DNA of 64,000 nt, from contig JAHEDK010000003.1 of assembly GCA_024641245.1 (NCBI GenBank), positions 62,001 through 126,000 of the forward strand. The letters run 5' to 3'. How positions within the stretch are numbered: the stretch's first letter is position 1; each line of letters starts with the position of its first letter. The translations under genes were made by a program, and so were the position numbers. The notes under the pieces were generated by a model. It saw nothing but the letters and a program-made list of their open reading frames with translations. It searched no databases and was not told the origin of the DNA. Shown here piece after piece: positions 1-9,156 of this stretch. This DNA is from Actinomycetes bacterium. GTDB taxonomy: Bacteria > Actinomycetota > Acidimicrobiia > Spongiisociales > JAHEDJ01.

Positions 1-14
1 ATCGAGATCGTGGT

Positions 15-3000
15 TCAACCCATCATGGTGAGTTCGGCCAATGCCCTTCGGATCCGCTTCTCACTGACTTTTCCACGCGTGCCGAGGCTCTGCGCGAAGA
101 GGCTGACCCGCAACTCCTGGAGCATCCAGGCTATGTCGGTCATCTCCGGTGAGGGCGGCAACACCTCCTGGAGGTGGTCGTGCTCCGCCTCTAGCACCAG
201 CACCGTTTCCATCAGATCACGGTCGCGGACCGGATCATCCGGGAGTCGTTTCAACCGGCGTCCGATCGCCTGGAGATACCGGTGGACGTCTTCGAGCCGG
301 TCGGCTCCCAGGCCTGTGCTGAAACCCGGGTAGATGAGGCGCCGGATCTGGAACCTCATGTCCGACACTGCCTCCGGGAATGTGCGGGCGGCGTTGTCGA
401 GATCTGCGCGCAGATTGCCCAGGGTCCACATGACCCGCAGCGATCGTTCGGCAACGACCACGAGTTCTTCGTACAGATCGTCTCGCGTCGCGGACAGGAG
501 TGCGTCGAAGCCAACCGCGTTGGCCGGCGACCCACCCATCCGCCCAAGGATGTTATCCAGTGCACTGGTGAGGCAGTCGGTCGCCCACTCGTCGGGGTCT
601 GCGAAGGGTCCGGCTGTGAGCGCCACCTTCGCCTCACTGGTGAGCAGCGAACGGAGCAATTCGGTCCCGGACGGCAGGTTGAGCAGCAGGAGGCGCCTCG
701 TGCCTTCCCACATCGACCCGGCCTGCTCCCCGGCGGTGGCGAGCAATCGTACGCTCACCGAGTCGCCTTCGTCTACCAGCGCCGGGTACGCCGTGATTGC
801 ATGGTCGGGTCCCCGGATCTCGACCGTGCGCGGAAGCTCCCCGACGCTCCAGGTCGTGAGCCCGGTGGTCTCGAGTCGGTGCCGCGTTGCCGATGCGGCG
901 GAGCGCGCTTCGGTGCGCAACTCGTCCTTGAGAGCCGTCAGATTGCGACCTTCGGCAAGAACCGATCCGTCTGCTGCTTCGATCCGGAATATGGGTCTGA
1001 GATGCGAGGGAAGCGATTCGAGATCGAAGGAATCCGGCGGGATGGGTTCGCCGATGATGCGTGATAGTTGGCGGCGCAGGAAAGCAGTGAGACCGACTCC
1101 CGGCGGTACGCCCCCCGCAAGCACCGCTCGGGCGGTGTCTGGAATGGGCGCCAGACCTTTGCGAAGGCGCTTGGGCAGCGAGCGAATCAGAGCGACTACG
1201 AGTTCTTGCCGGTGACCGGGGACATGCCACTCGAACGCGGCAGGATCGATACGTTCGAGAGCCGATACGGGAATGACCACCGTGACGCCATCGGTCGGGC
1301 TCTCGGGGTCGAACTCGTATCCGAGGGAGATCTCGACGTCGCCGTGTTGCCAAACCTCGGGATAGGCCGCGTCTTCGACCTCCTCCGCCGCGGGATCGAT
1401 GAGGTCACTGAGTGAGAGGTCGAGCAAGTGGGGATTATCCGGGCGCGTTCTACGCCACCAGGCGTCGAAGTGGCGGACCGACGTGATGTCGGCCGGGATT
1501 CGGGCGTCGAAGAACCCGTACACAGCCTGATCGTCGACGAGCAGGTTCGTCCGTCGGGCCCGGGCTTCGAGACCGAGAACCTCCTGTACGCGCGTTCGAT
1601 TGAGTTCGACGAAGGCGTGGTCGCTCTGCCAGTCACCGGCGACCAGTGCATTGAGGATGAACAGTTCCCGGGCGGCAGCCGGGTCGACGCGGCCGTAAGG
1701 GACCGTCCGGGTGGTTTGGAGGGGAAGCCCGTAGATCGTCACCGTCTCATGGGCGACCGCTGCTCCGCGGTCGGCATCCCACCACGGATCCGAGTGCGAC
1801 CGTTTGACAACGTGTGAGCCAATCTCCTCGACCCAGTCCGGATCGATCCTGGTGACACCGCGGGCCCACAGGCGGCTGGTCTCGACGAGTTCGGCGGCCA
1901 TCACCCAGTTGGGAGCCTTTCTGAATAGGGCGGAACCCGGGTTGATGGCGAAGCGTGAGCCGCGCGCTCCCCGGTATTCGTAGCCGTCGGGGTCTTTCAC
2001 CCCTATGTGGGAGAGAAGACCGGCGAGCAGAGAACGGTGAATCGCGTCGGGCTCTGCGGGCTTGGGGTTGCGAGCGAGCCCCAGCTCACCTGCCACCTCG
2101 CGCAGCTGGGCGTGGACGTCCTGCCACTCACGCACACGCCGGTAGTTGAGGTACTCATCCCGACACATCCGGCGGAACTGGCTCGACGAGCGGGACCGCC
2201 GCTCGCCGTGCAGGTACTCCCACAGTGCCAGCCAGCTCAGGAAGTCGGAGTCGGGATCGGCGAAGCGGGCATGGAGTTGGTCGGCCTGCTGTTCCTTTTC
2301 GGCGGGTCGTTCCCTCGGATCCTGGAGTGCCAGGCCCGAGGCAATCACCAGCACTTCACGCAGGCACCCGTTGTGGTTTGCCTCGATGATCATCCGTGCC
2401 AGTCGGACGTCGACGGGGAGCGCGGCCAGCTGACGTCCGATCCTGGTCAGCCACCCGGTTGTTCCCTTTCGAGCCGGATCCACGGCACCGACCTCCTCGA
2501 GCAGGGCTATTCCATCACGAACGGTGCGACGATCCGGAGGATCGAGGAAAGGGAACGATTCGATGTCGCCCAGACCGATGGCCGCCATCTGGAGGATCAC
2601 CGAAGCCAGATTAGTGCGCTGGATCTCCGGTTCGGTGAACGCCGGGCGGGCGTCGAAGTCGTTGCGGTCATACAACCGGATGCAGACTCCCGGACCCTGG
2701 CGTCCGCACCGACCGGCCCGCTGTTCCGCGGAGGCCTGCGACACGGGTTCGATGGGGAGTCGCTGGACCTTGGTCCGGCGGCTGTAGCGCGAGATGCGGG
2801 CGGTTCCGGGATCGACGACGTACCGAATCCCGGGCACGGTGAGCGAGGTCTCTGCCACGTTCGTGGCGAGCACGATTCGTCTGCCGGTATGGCGTCGAAA
2901 CACTCGTTGCTGTTCGGCGGCGGAGAGCCGGGCGTAGAGAGGAAGAATTTCGGCATGGGGGAGGTGCAGATCCTCCAGCGCCCGGGCTGCGTCGCGGATC

Positions 3001-3911
3001 TCGCGTTCGCCGGAACAGAACACCAGAACGTCGCCCGATCCTTCGGTGAGGAGCTCCTCTACGGCGTCGCAGATTCCCTGGGGTTGGTCACGGGGCTCGG
3101 GTTGGGTGGGGTCGTCGAGAGGCCGGTAGCGGATTTCGACCGGATAGGTTCGGCCGGACACCTCAACGACCGGGGCGTCGCCGAAGTGCTGTGAGAAACG
3201 TTCCGTGTCGATTGTGGCCGACGTGATGATCAGCTTCAGCTCGGGTCGTTTGGGAAGCAAGGTCTTGATGAATCCGAGCAGGAAGTCGACATTCAGGCTG
3301 CGCTCATGGGCTTCATCGATGATGATCGTGTCGTAGCGACTCAACCTGCGATCCCTGTTGATTTCCGCCAGGAGCAACCCGTCGGTCATCACCTTCACGA
3401 GGGTGCCGTCACCGACCTTATCTGAGAAGCGCACCGCGTAGCCGACGGTACCGCCGACGGTGGATCCGATCTCGTCGGCGATGCGATCGGCGATGGAGCG
3501 AGCGGCGATCCGACGTGGCTGGGTATGCCCGATGAACCCGTCAACTCCGCGACCGAGTTCCAGGCACAGCTTCGGGATCTGTGTGCTCTTTCCCGACCCC
3601 GTTTCTCCGGCCACGATGACCACTTGATGGTCTCGGATAGTGGAGAGGAGTTCTTCACGTCGCTCGGTGATCGGCAGCTCGGCCGGGTACGTGAGCTTCC
3701 GGGGAACGGCTGCTTTGCGAAGGGCATACCGTTTCTCGGCAGCGCTGATCTCATCTGCGAGAGAGGCGAGTACCTCCCGGAGGCGAGTAGGGGAGTCGAT
3801 CCGGGCGGCTCCTTGCAGGCGGCGCCTGAGTACCCGGCGGTCGGCCGGCGTAAGGCCGCCGAGGCGGGCGCGGAGATCGTCGAGCGTTGTCGTCATGGGA
3901 ATCGTGACCAT
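15..3911 (-). CDS. hrpA: ATP-dependent RNA helicase HrpA (DEAH-box)
   Basis: 1298 aa ORF with GETGSGKST Walker A, DEAH box (IIIDEAHERSLN), SATI motif and QRAGRCGR motif; long HrpA-type C-terminal region. Confidence 0.95.
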   Translation of the reverse strand: MVTIPMTTTLDDLRARLGGLTPADRRVLRRRLQGAARIDSPTRLREVLASLADEISAAEKRYALRKAAVPRKLTYPAELPITERREELLSTIRDHQVVIVAGETGSGKSTQIPKLCLELGRGVDGFIGHTQPRRIAARSIADRIADEIGSTVGGTVGYAVRFSDKVGDGTLVKVMTDGLLLAEINRDRRLSRYDTIIIDEAHERSLNVDFLLGFIKTLLPKRPELKLIITSATIDTERFSQHFGDAPVVEVSGRTYPVEIRYRPLDDPTQPEPRDQPQGICDAVEELLTEGSGDVLVFCSGEREIRDAARALEDLHLPHAEILPLYARLSAAEQQRVFRRHTGRRIVLATNVAETSLTVPGIRYVVDPGTARISRYSRRTKVQRLPIEPVSQASAEQRAGRCGRQGPGVCIRLYDRNDFDARPAFTEPEIQRTNLASVILQMAAIGLGDIESFPFLDPPDRRTVRDGIALLEEVGAVDPARKGTTGWLTRIGRQLAALPVDVRLARMIIEANHNGCLREVLVIASGLALQDPRERPAEKEQQADQLHARFADPDSDFLSWLALWEYLHGERRSRSSSQFRRMCRDEYLNYRRVREWQDVHAQLREVAGELGLARNPKPAEPDAIHRSLLAGLLSHIGVKDPDGYEYRGARGSRFAINPGSALFRKAPNWVMAAELVETSRLWARGVTRIDPDWVEEIGSHVVKRSHSDPWWDADRGAAVAHETVTIYGLPLQTTRTVPYGRVDPAAARELFILNALVAGDWQSDHAFVELNRTRVQEVLGLEARARRTNLLVDDQAVYGFFDARIPADITSVRHFDAWWRRTRPDNPHLLDLSLSDLIDPAAEEVEDAAYPEVWQHGDVEISLGYEFDPESPTDGVTVVIPVSALERIDPAAFEWHVPGHRQELVVALIRSLPKRLRKGLAPIPDTARAVLAGGVPPGVGLTAFLRRQLSRIIGEPIPPDSFDLESLPSHLRPIFRIEAADGSVLAEGRNLTALKDELRTEARSAASATRHRLETTGLTTWSVGELPRTVEIRGPDHAITAYPALVDEGDSVSVRLLATAGEQAGSMWEGTRRLLLLNLPSGTELLRSLLTSEAKVALTAGPFADPDEWATDCLTSALDNILGRMGGSPANAVGFDALLSATRDDLYEELVVVAERSLRVMWTLGNLRADLDNAARTFPEAVSDMRFQIRRLIYPGFSTGLGADRLEDVHRYLQAIGRRLKRLPDDPVRDRDLMETVLVLEAEHDHLQEVLPPSPEMTDIAWMLQELRVSLFAQSLGTRGKVSEKRIRRALAELTMMG

Positions 3912-3918
3912 GATGCCC

Positions 3919-4179
3919 GATCGGGCCGGGTCAAGGCCAACGGAGCAGTTCCCGGCCGGGTCTGAGCGGTGGCCAAGGCGCCGAGGGCGCCGACGGCTTC
4001 AGAAGGTTACGTATGAAGCGGATCACCGTGATCGGGGGAATCAGGTAGGAGTCGATCCCAGCGAAATGCTTTTTCGAGCACCCGGCGTCGATCACGGTTG
4101 CCTTCCTGCCTTCTGTGATGACGTGGAAGTTGCGCTAGGAGGTTCCGGGTCGTTGGAATCCATCAACGATCTCGATCAT
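3919..4179 (-). pseudogene. Decayed MBL-fold hydrolase remnant
   Basis: Minus-strand reading from ATG at 4179: MIEIVDGFQRPGTS*RNFHVITEGRKATVIDAGCSKKHFAGIDSYL-IPPITVIRFIRNLLKP...; MBL-like N-terminus (HVITEG..ATVIDAG) with in-frame TAG and no HxHxDH motif. Confidence 0.45.
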
Positions 4180-4197
4180 CCCGCTCTCGCCGGTGGA

Positions 4198-4632
4198 TCA
4201 GTGATCAAGAGCCTTGTCCATGCTTCGCAACCGTCCCGACAAGCTCACGAGGATCTTGCGATCGAGTCCCGGCAGATGATCGACGAGGTACTGGAAGTCG
4301 CGGCGATGGATGACGAGGAGCACTGCGTCGGACTCAACTCGCAGGGAGGCGCTCCGCGGCTTCCCATCGAGCAGCGACATCTCGCCGAGTACTTCACCTT
4401 CCCCGTGGGTCGAGATCTTGCGGTTGTTGCGGCGAACCGAAACGGTGCCGCGCACGATGATGAAGCCTTGACTGCCCTGCTCGCCTTGCTCGGCGAGCAC
4501 CGTTCCTTTGGCGACGTGTACCTCGTCCGCGCGTTTTGCCACCTCATTGAGATCTTTCTTGCTGAGGTTCGAAAACAGGGATACGTTCTTGAGCATGTCG
4601 ATCCGGTCGGACCGACGGTGGAGCACTGTCAT
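4198..4632 (-). CDS. Cyclic nucleotide-binding domain protein (cNMP/Crp-like sensor domain)
   Basis: LSKKDLNEVAKRADEVHVAKGTVLAEQGEQGSQGFIIVRGTVSV...GEGEVLGEMSLLDGKPRSASLRV matches the cNMP-binding fold; start chosen at MTVLHRRSD inside the longer ORF. Confidence 0.85.
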   Translation of the reverse strand: MTVLHRRSDRIDMLKNVSLFSNLSKKDLNEVAKRADEVHVAKGTVLAEQGEQGSQGFIIVRGTVSVRRNNRKISTHGEGEVLGEMSLLDGKPRSASLRVESDAVLLVIHRRDFQYLVDHLPGLDRKILVSLSGRLRSMDKALDH

Positions 4633-4712
4633 AGCGCGATCTCCCCTCCAAGCGTGACCCCGAGTGTATACGAGGCATCCCGGCGCGGCCGCAGCAGGTG
4701 AGAGTTGGCCGA

Positions 4713-5114
4713 TCAGTCCGGATCGAGATCGAGCGCAGCGGAGTTGATGCAGTAGCGCAGACCGGTTGGGTTGGGACCGTCGTCGAAGAGATGTCCGAGG
4801 TGACTGTCGCAAGTTGCACACATGATCTCGGTGCGGACCATGCCGTGGCTGCGGTCTTCCTTGGCGATGACTCGACCTTCGTCAACCGCTGCGTAGAAGC
4901 TCGGCCATCCGCTTCCGGATTCGAACTTGGTGTCGGATCGGAAGAGTTCGGTGCCGCAAGCTACGCAGCGGTAGACGCCGTCGTCCTTGACGTTCCAGTA
5001 CTTGCCGCTGAATGGCGGTTCGGTGGCTGCCTGCCGGGTGACCGCGTACTGCTCCGGAGTGAGCCGTTTGCGCCACTCCTCATCGGTCAGCTTCGGGAAC
5101 GGGGTGTCTGTCAT
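4713..5114 (-). CDS. msrB: Peptide-methionine (R)-S-oxide reductase MsrB
   Basis: CVACGTELF...SGSGWPSFY...[30 protein letters not shown]; Zn CxxC pairs and catalytic Cys present. Confidence 0.96.
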   Translation of the reverse strand: MTDTPFPKLTDEEWRKRLTPEQYAVTRQAATEPPFSGKYWNVKDDGVYRCVACGTELFRSDTKFESGSGWPSFYAAVDEGRVIAKEDRSHGMVRTEIMCATCDSHLGHLFDDGPNPTGLRYCINSAALDLDPD

Positions 5115-5197
5115 GGGGTCCTCCCTCATAGAGGTCATAGGTTATTGGTTCTAGGTTGTTGCGCGATGGAAGCACTCGTGGGCGGACGGTGTCTCCC

Positions 5198-5692
5198 CTA
5201 TTCGAGATCGACGGCCGCGCCGCGCAAGGCATCGCCGCGGATTGTTCGTGCCGTCGCGAATCCTCCGACGTAGCGGATCTCCTCGGGTATCAGTCGAAAC
5301 AGCGTGAAGTCACCCAGCTGCAGACGAGGAGCGGCCGTTGGCAGTCGCTCCACGTAGATGCGCCAGGCGTCGGCAAAGGCCGGATCGGCGCGCTCGATCG
5401 ACTCGACCGACCCCTGCACGCTGAGCCGGGGGAGGGTCTGCGGGTCGATGACATCGGGACGATCCGGCATCGAGATGGCCAGCGAGACACTCGGCTCGGT
5501 TACGAGATTGCGAGTGTGGCGCGCCAGGCGGCTGAGGAACATCAGAAGGCCCTGCAAGCCCGGCTCCGGTGCGTAGGAAACCATCGAGGCCAACGGTCCG
5601 CGATCGCCGGTGGTGGCAAGCGCCGCCCAGCGAACTGCCAGGATGAGAAGGGCCGCCTCTCTCGCTTCGGTCGAGTTGTCTGGAGGCGTCAT
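5198..5692 (-). CDS. Pyridoxamine 5'-phosphate oxidase-like / HugZ-like FMN-binding protein
   Basis: LILAVRWAALATTGDRGPLASMVSYAPEPGLQGLLMFLSRLARHTRNLVTEPSVSLAI split-barrel pattern. Confidence 0.8.
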   Translation of the reverse strand: MTPPDNSTEAREAALLILAVRWAALATTGDRGPLASMVSYAPEPGLQGLLMFLSRLARHTRNLVTEPSVSLAISMPDRPDVIDPQTLPRLSVQGSVESIERADPAFADAWRIYVERLPTAAPRLQLGDFTLFRLIPEEIRYVGGFATARTIRGDALRGAAVDLE

Positions 5693-5747
5693 AGCGGAGA
5701 GCCTATCTGAGGCGTGTGCTGAACGTTCTGGACGTCGATCGAACCCG

Positions 5748-6920
5748 CTAACCCGCCCTGACGTTCTCCCGACCGACGACAGCCCGGCGATCCCAGATGG
5801 CGAAGGTGGTCGTCCCTCCCACTACTAGTGCGGCGGCCACAAGCCACATGGCCCGGTAGTCACCGAGCCTGATGGTCCATCCGAACAACGGTCCTCCCAC
5901 CAGCGTCCCGACGTCGAATACTGCGGTGAATATGGCGGATGCCGATCCGCGTTCTGAAGCCCTGGCGCGAGTCACGACCATGCCGAACATGATCGGGAAC
6001 ACGTATCCGTGCCCGATCCCGCTGAGGAAGCCCGCAATGGCCATATCGGTGGCTCCATCCGCCTGACTGAGTACGAGGAATCCGGCGGCCAGCGCGCCGA
6101 AGGCGGGAAACATGACCCGTTTGTGGCCGATCCGGTCGGGGAGGTCTGCGGCGATCAAGCGCAGCCCAACCGCGGTGCCGGTGTAGACGGCGAAGAACAA
6201 GCCGACGGAGCCGATTCCCGTTTCGATCACGAAGGTCTTCAGAAACGTGAAGAATGTGGCCAGCGAGAGCGAAAACACGAGGGCGGCGAGCCAGAGGGGG
6301 CGGAGGTCTCGTTGGCCAAGGGACGCCCAGAATCCGCGTCGTTTCTCTGCGGAGTCCGTGCTCGGCACGTCCCGCAGCGGGAGTGCCATCAGTAGTGCGC
6401 CTCCCGCCAGCGCGGCGGCGGTGATGAATAGGGTGGTGAAGTCACCGCCGCTGAGGATGAGGTCGCCGAGGACACCGCCCAGCCCGATCGGCATCAGACC
6501 AGAAATGCCGAAGATGGCGATGCCCTGCGTTCGGCGTGAGGCAGGCACGACATCGGCCGCGTAGGTGAACAGCGAGGTGAACAGCATCGCCGAAGCGAGG
6601 CCGTGGAGGATCCGGACGATGTAGATCCAAGGCCCGAGGGTGGTGACGGTGAGGTAGAGAGCCAGCACGGCCACGTGGAGAACGTTCCCGGCGATGATCA
6701 CCTGACGACGGCCGCGCAGATCCATGGCTGCCCCGATCCAGGGCCGGACAACGATCGAGGCGATCGCGGTAACGCCGACCAGGATGCCGATCTGGATCTC
6801 GTCGGCCCCGAGTTCGTGCAGGTAACCGGGGAAATGCAGAAACAGGCTCCAGGCGAGTTCCTGGAACGCGTTGGCGGCGAACACCGCCACGAAAGCGCGG
6901 GTCAAGAGGCGTTCCGGCAT
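5748..6920 (-). CDS. MFS transporter
   Basis: About 12 hydrophobic helices, MFS loop motif (GAAMDLRGRRQVII); start at MPERLLTRAF preferred over the upstream GTG. Confidence 0.88.
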   Translation of the reverse strand: MPERLLTRAFVAVFAANAFQELAWSLFLHFPGYLHELGADEIQIGILVGVTAIASIVVRPWIGAAMDLRGRRQVIIAGNVLHVAVLALYLTVTTLGPWIYIVRILHGLASAMLFTSLFTYAADVVPASRRTQGIAIFGISGLMPIGLGGVLGDLILSGGDFTTLFITAAALAGGALLMALPLRDVPSTDSAEKRRGFWASLGQRDLRPLWLAALVFSLSLATFFTFLKTFVIETGIGSVGLFFAVYTGTAVGLRLIAADLPDRIGHKRVMFPAFGALAAGFLVLSQADGATDMAIAGFLSGIGHGYVFPIMFGMVVTRARASERGSASAIFTAVFDVGTLVGGPLFGWTIRLGDYRAMWLVAAALVVGGTTTFAIWDRRAVVGRENVRAG

Positions 6921-6944
6921 GACGCTGCAGTGTATGTCTCCCAC

Positions 6945-6994
6945 TTTCTCCGCAATGCTGTGTATCGAAAACGCGCTATTGCATTGCGGAGAAA
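6945..6994. repeat. Palindromic intergenic repeat family A, copy 1
   Basis: TTTCTCCGCAATGC-(22 nt TGTGTATCGAAAACGCGCTATT)-GCATTGCGGAGAAA; 14-bp perfect arms. Confidence 0.9.
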
Positions 6995-7006
6995 ACTCTG
7001 AGGCGG

Positions 7007-7324
7007 CTAGCCCATCGCCGCCAGCACATCCCCCATCTGATCGCGGTACTTCTGGAGCGCGGCGCGCCCACTTGCGGTTAACCGATAGACCGTTCTCGGA
7101 GTCCTCTCGTTGAACGATTTTTCGATCTCGATGTATCCGGCGTCGGCAAGCTTTGTCGTATGCGAGGAAAGGTTCCCTCGCGACAGGCCTGTTTGTCGGA
7201 TCAGGAAGAGGAAGTCGGCCTCGCCGACAGAATTGAGAATCGCCAGGATCATCAGTCGGCCCGGTTCGTGAATCACCCGGTCAAGATCTGGAAACGGTCC
7301 GAGCTCAGGGATGCTCATCGTCAT
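7007..7324 (-). CDS. Winged-helix transcriptional regulator (ArsR/HTH_34-like)
   Basis: ILAILNSVGEADFLFLIRQTGLSRGNLSSHTTKLADAGYIEIEKSFNERTPRTVYRLTASGRAAL. Confidence 0.85.
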   Translation of the reverse strand: MTMSIPELGPFPDLDRVIHEPGRLMILAILNSVGEADFLFLIRQTGLSRGNLSSHTTKLADAGYIEIEKSFNERTPRTVYRLTASGRAALQKYRDQMGDVLAAMG

Positions 7325-7658
7325 CCAGAACCGGGTTTCGCCGCAGGAACCGAATGAGCGCCGCCGCACCCGCAACCAGCATGAATCCGCCCATCGCGAG
7401 GAGGTAGTACCCGACCGGATCGTAGTTTCGCCCTTCGCCTACAGCCCAAAGCACGAGTCCGGTGGCCATCGAGGCGACTGCCATGGCGCGGTAGCGCAGC
7501 AAGCCCGACTTGTCCGCGGTGAACCAGAAGCCTCCCGTGAAAGCAAGGCCGGCTAGAAGGGGAGCAGATCGGCGCCATTCCGCGGCATCTGTGATGTCAC
7601 CGGCGATCAAGACCGAACCGACCGATACCAAGATTGCTGCTCCGATGAAGAGCAACAT
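7305..7658 (-). CDS. Small membrane protein; possibly C-terminal half of a split or coupled gene
   Basis: Four hydrophobic segments; ATG preceded by AGGAGGGG that lies inside the 3' end of the upstream ORF. Confidence 0.7.
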   Translation of the reverse strand: MLLFIGAAILVSVGSVLIAGDITDAAEWRRSAPLLAGLAFTGGFWFTADKSGLLRYRAMAVASMATGLVLWAVGEGRNYDPVGYYLLAMGGFMLVAGAAALIRFLRRNPVLDDDEHP

Positions 7659-7921
7659 TCCCCTCCTGTGTTGCTACCTCCAGGCGTGTCGGCCGAATAC
7701 CCTATGCGCGGGTAGGTGACGCGTTCCTTCGTGCGGGCCAGGAGCTTCGGGAAGAAAAAGACGGCGGCAGCCGCAGCGATTCCGACGAACTCGGGGCCGG
7801 CCAGCCAGGAGAGTGAAAACACGAGGAAGACACCCGCCGCGTATAGTTCGGTGAGGCCGTCGCCATGGCCCGCCGAGCGTGCCTGTTGCTCCAGTTTCGA
7901 TAGATCGAGTTGATCAGGCAT
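7607..7921 (-). CDS. Membrane protein with KERVTYPRIGY motif; possibly N-terminal half of a split or coupled gene
   Basis: MPDQLDLSKLEQQARSAGHGDGLTELYAAGVFLVFSLSWLAG...LLARTKERVTYPRIGY; overlaps the next ORF in another frame. Confidence 0.65.
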   Translation of the reverse strand: MPDQLDLSKLEQQARSAGHGDGLTELYAAGVFLVFSLSWLAGPEFVGIAAAAAVFFFPKLLARTKERVTYPRIGYSADTPGGSNTGGECCSSSEQQSWYRSVRS

Positions 7922-8004
7922 GCGGTCTCCGATCTGCCATGCCAACCGGTTTGCAGCGCAAACCAAGTTTATGCCCTCAGTGCTTGCTGTCAAGATCACA
8001 CATG

Positions 8005-8052
8005 TTCTCCGCAATGCTGTGTATCGAAAACGCGCCATTGCATTGCGGAGAA
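8005..8052. repeat. Palindromic intergenic repeat family A, copy 2
   Basis: TTCTCCGCAATGC-TGTGTATCGAAAACGCGCCATT-GCATTGCGGAGAA; spacer differs from copy 1 at one position. Confidence 0.9.
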
Positions 8053-8059
8053 AGCCGGC

Positions 8060-9073
8060 CTATCCCCGGTTGCGGAGGTCTTTGCCGTCGCGCAGGCGCT
8101 TCTCGTAGGTGGCGAAGGTGCGTTCGACGTGCATCCCCGCCTTCTCGTACAGTCGGGTTGCGCCGGTGAGGCTGTCTGCATCTACTCCGAGTGTCACGAT
8201 CGGAATGTCGTTCTTCCAGAACACGCGAAACGAGTGGAGAAGGATGGCCAATCCGAGTCCGCGCTTCCGCCATGCTTTCCGCACCCCGAGCACACCAACC
8301 AACCCCTTTCGTGGGTCGTTCCCAGCATTCGGGTAGCAGAGGGAAACGGCGGCGACCTCGTCGCCGTCCCACAGCACATGGAAGTACTTCGGGTCGTAGT
8401 TCGGGTTGGCGGAGAGGTGATGGTCTGCCCGTTCGAACGACTCTTCGGGATCGGCGTCGGCGAATCCCCAGTGATCCATGAAGGACTCGCGGATAGCGTC
8501 GTGGGCGGCCCGATGATGCTCCTGCCGATCGAACGGGCGCAGTTCGAGGCCATCAGGCCAGAGTTGCTCGGCGGGCGACTTCGTCTGGGTGATCTCCATA
8601 TCCCAGAAGTAGCGTGAGCGCTTGAAACCCGCTCCGGCAATGAGGTGGGCGGCATCGGCATTGGCGGCGTCGACCCACGCTTGCGCGTCGACGGCGGCAC
8701 CTTCAGGGGCACGCCCGACCATTTCGCGGGCGCGCCCCTCGCCCCAGGCCAGCAGGGCAGAACCAAGGCCGTGTCCGCGCTGATCCGGGTGGACACGACC
8801 CCAGATGATTGCTCGCACATGGGGTGGGACGGTGAAGGCCTCCTGATAGGCGACGAGGTCGCCGTTTCCGTCGAGTACTACCACCGTGTCGGTGTCGAGA
8901 TCGAACCCGGGCTCAGTCCACTCACCCCTGGTCTCGTGCACCTCATGCTCGCCGGGTGCACCGGGCGCCAGGAACTCCCGATCCGCGGTGTTGAACAACG
9001 CAACGGCAGCCTCGACATCGTTGAGGGTGGCGGGTCGTGATTTAAAACCAGGAGGAAGGTAGAGGGACGGCAC
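8060..9073 (-). CDS. Tandem-domain GNAT N-acetyltransferase (mycothiol synthase-like layout)
   Basis: Two acetyl-CoA binding motifs: VHPDQRGHGLGSALL and VRKAWRKRGLGLAIL. Confidence 0.88.
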   Translation of the reverse strand: MPSLYLPPGFKSRPATLNDVEAAVALFNTADREFLAPGAPGEHEVHETRGEWTEPGFDLDTDTVVVLDGNGDLVAYQEAFTVPPHVRAIIWGRVHPDQRGHGLGSALLAWGEGRAREMVGRAPEGAAVDAQAWVDAANADAAHLIAGAGFKRSRYFWDMEITQTKSPAEQLWPDGLELRPFDRQEHHRAAHDAIRESFMDHWGFADADPEESFERADHHLSANPNYDPKYFHVLWDGDEVAAVSLCYPNAGNDPRKGLVGVLGVRKAWRKRGLGLAILLHSFRVFWKNDIPIVTLGVDADSLTGATRLYEKAGMHVERTFATYEKRLRDGKDLRNRG

Positions 9074-9156
9074 AGGCGGAATCGTACCTTGGCCGGGCTG
9101 GCCCGGCGGTTGGATTATCCGCAGGTGGCCTCGCGGGTTGCCTTAGTTGCTGACGG

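Noticed and set aside
2007-3194. 395-aa plus-strand ORF opposite hrpA
   Set aside because: Antisense reading of a clear HrpA CDS in high-GC DNA; low-complexity composition and no recognisable domain.
6945-8052. Integron attC sites bounding a gene cassette
   Set aside because: Palindromes lack RYYYAAC/GTTRRRY core sites and no integrase is present; kept only as a generic repeat-bounded unit.
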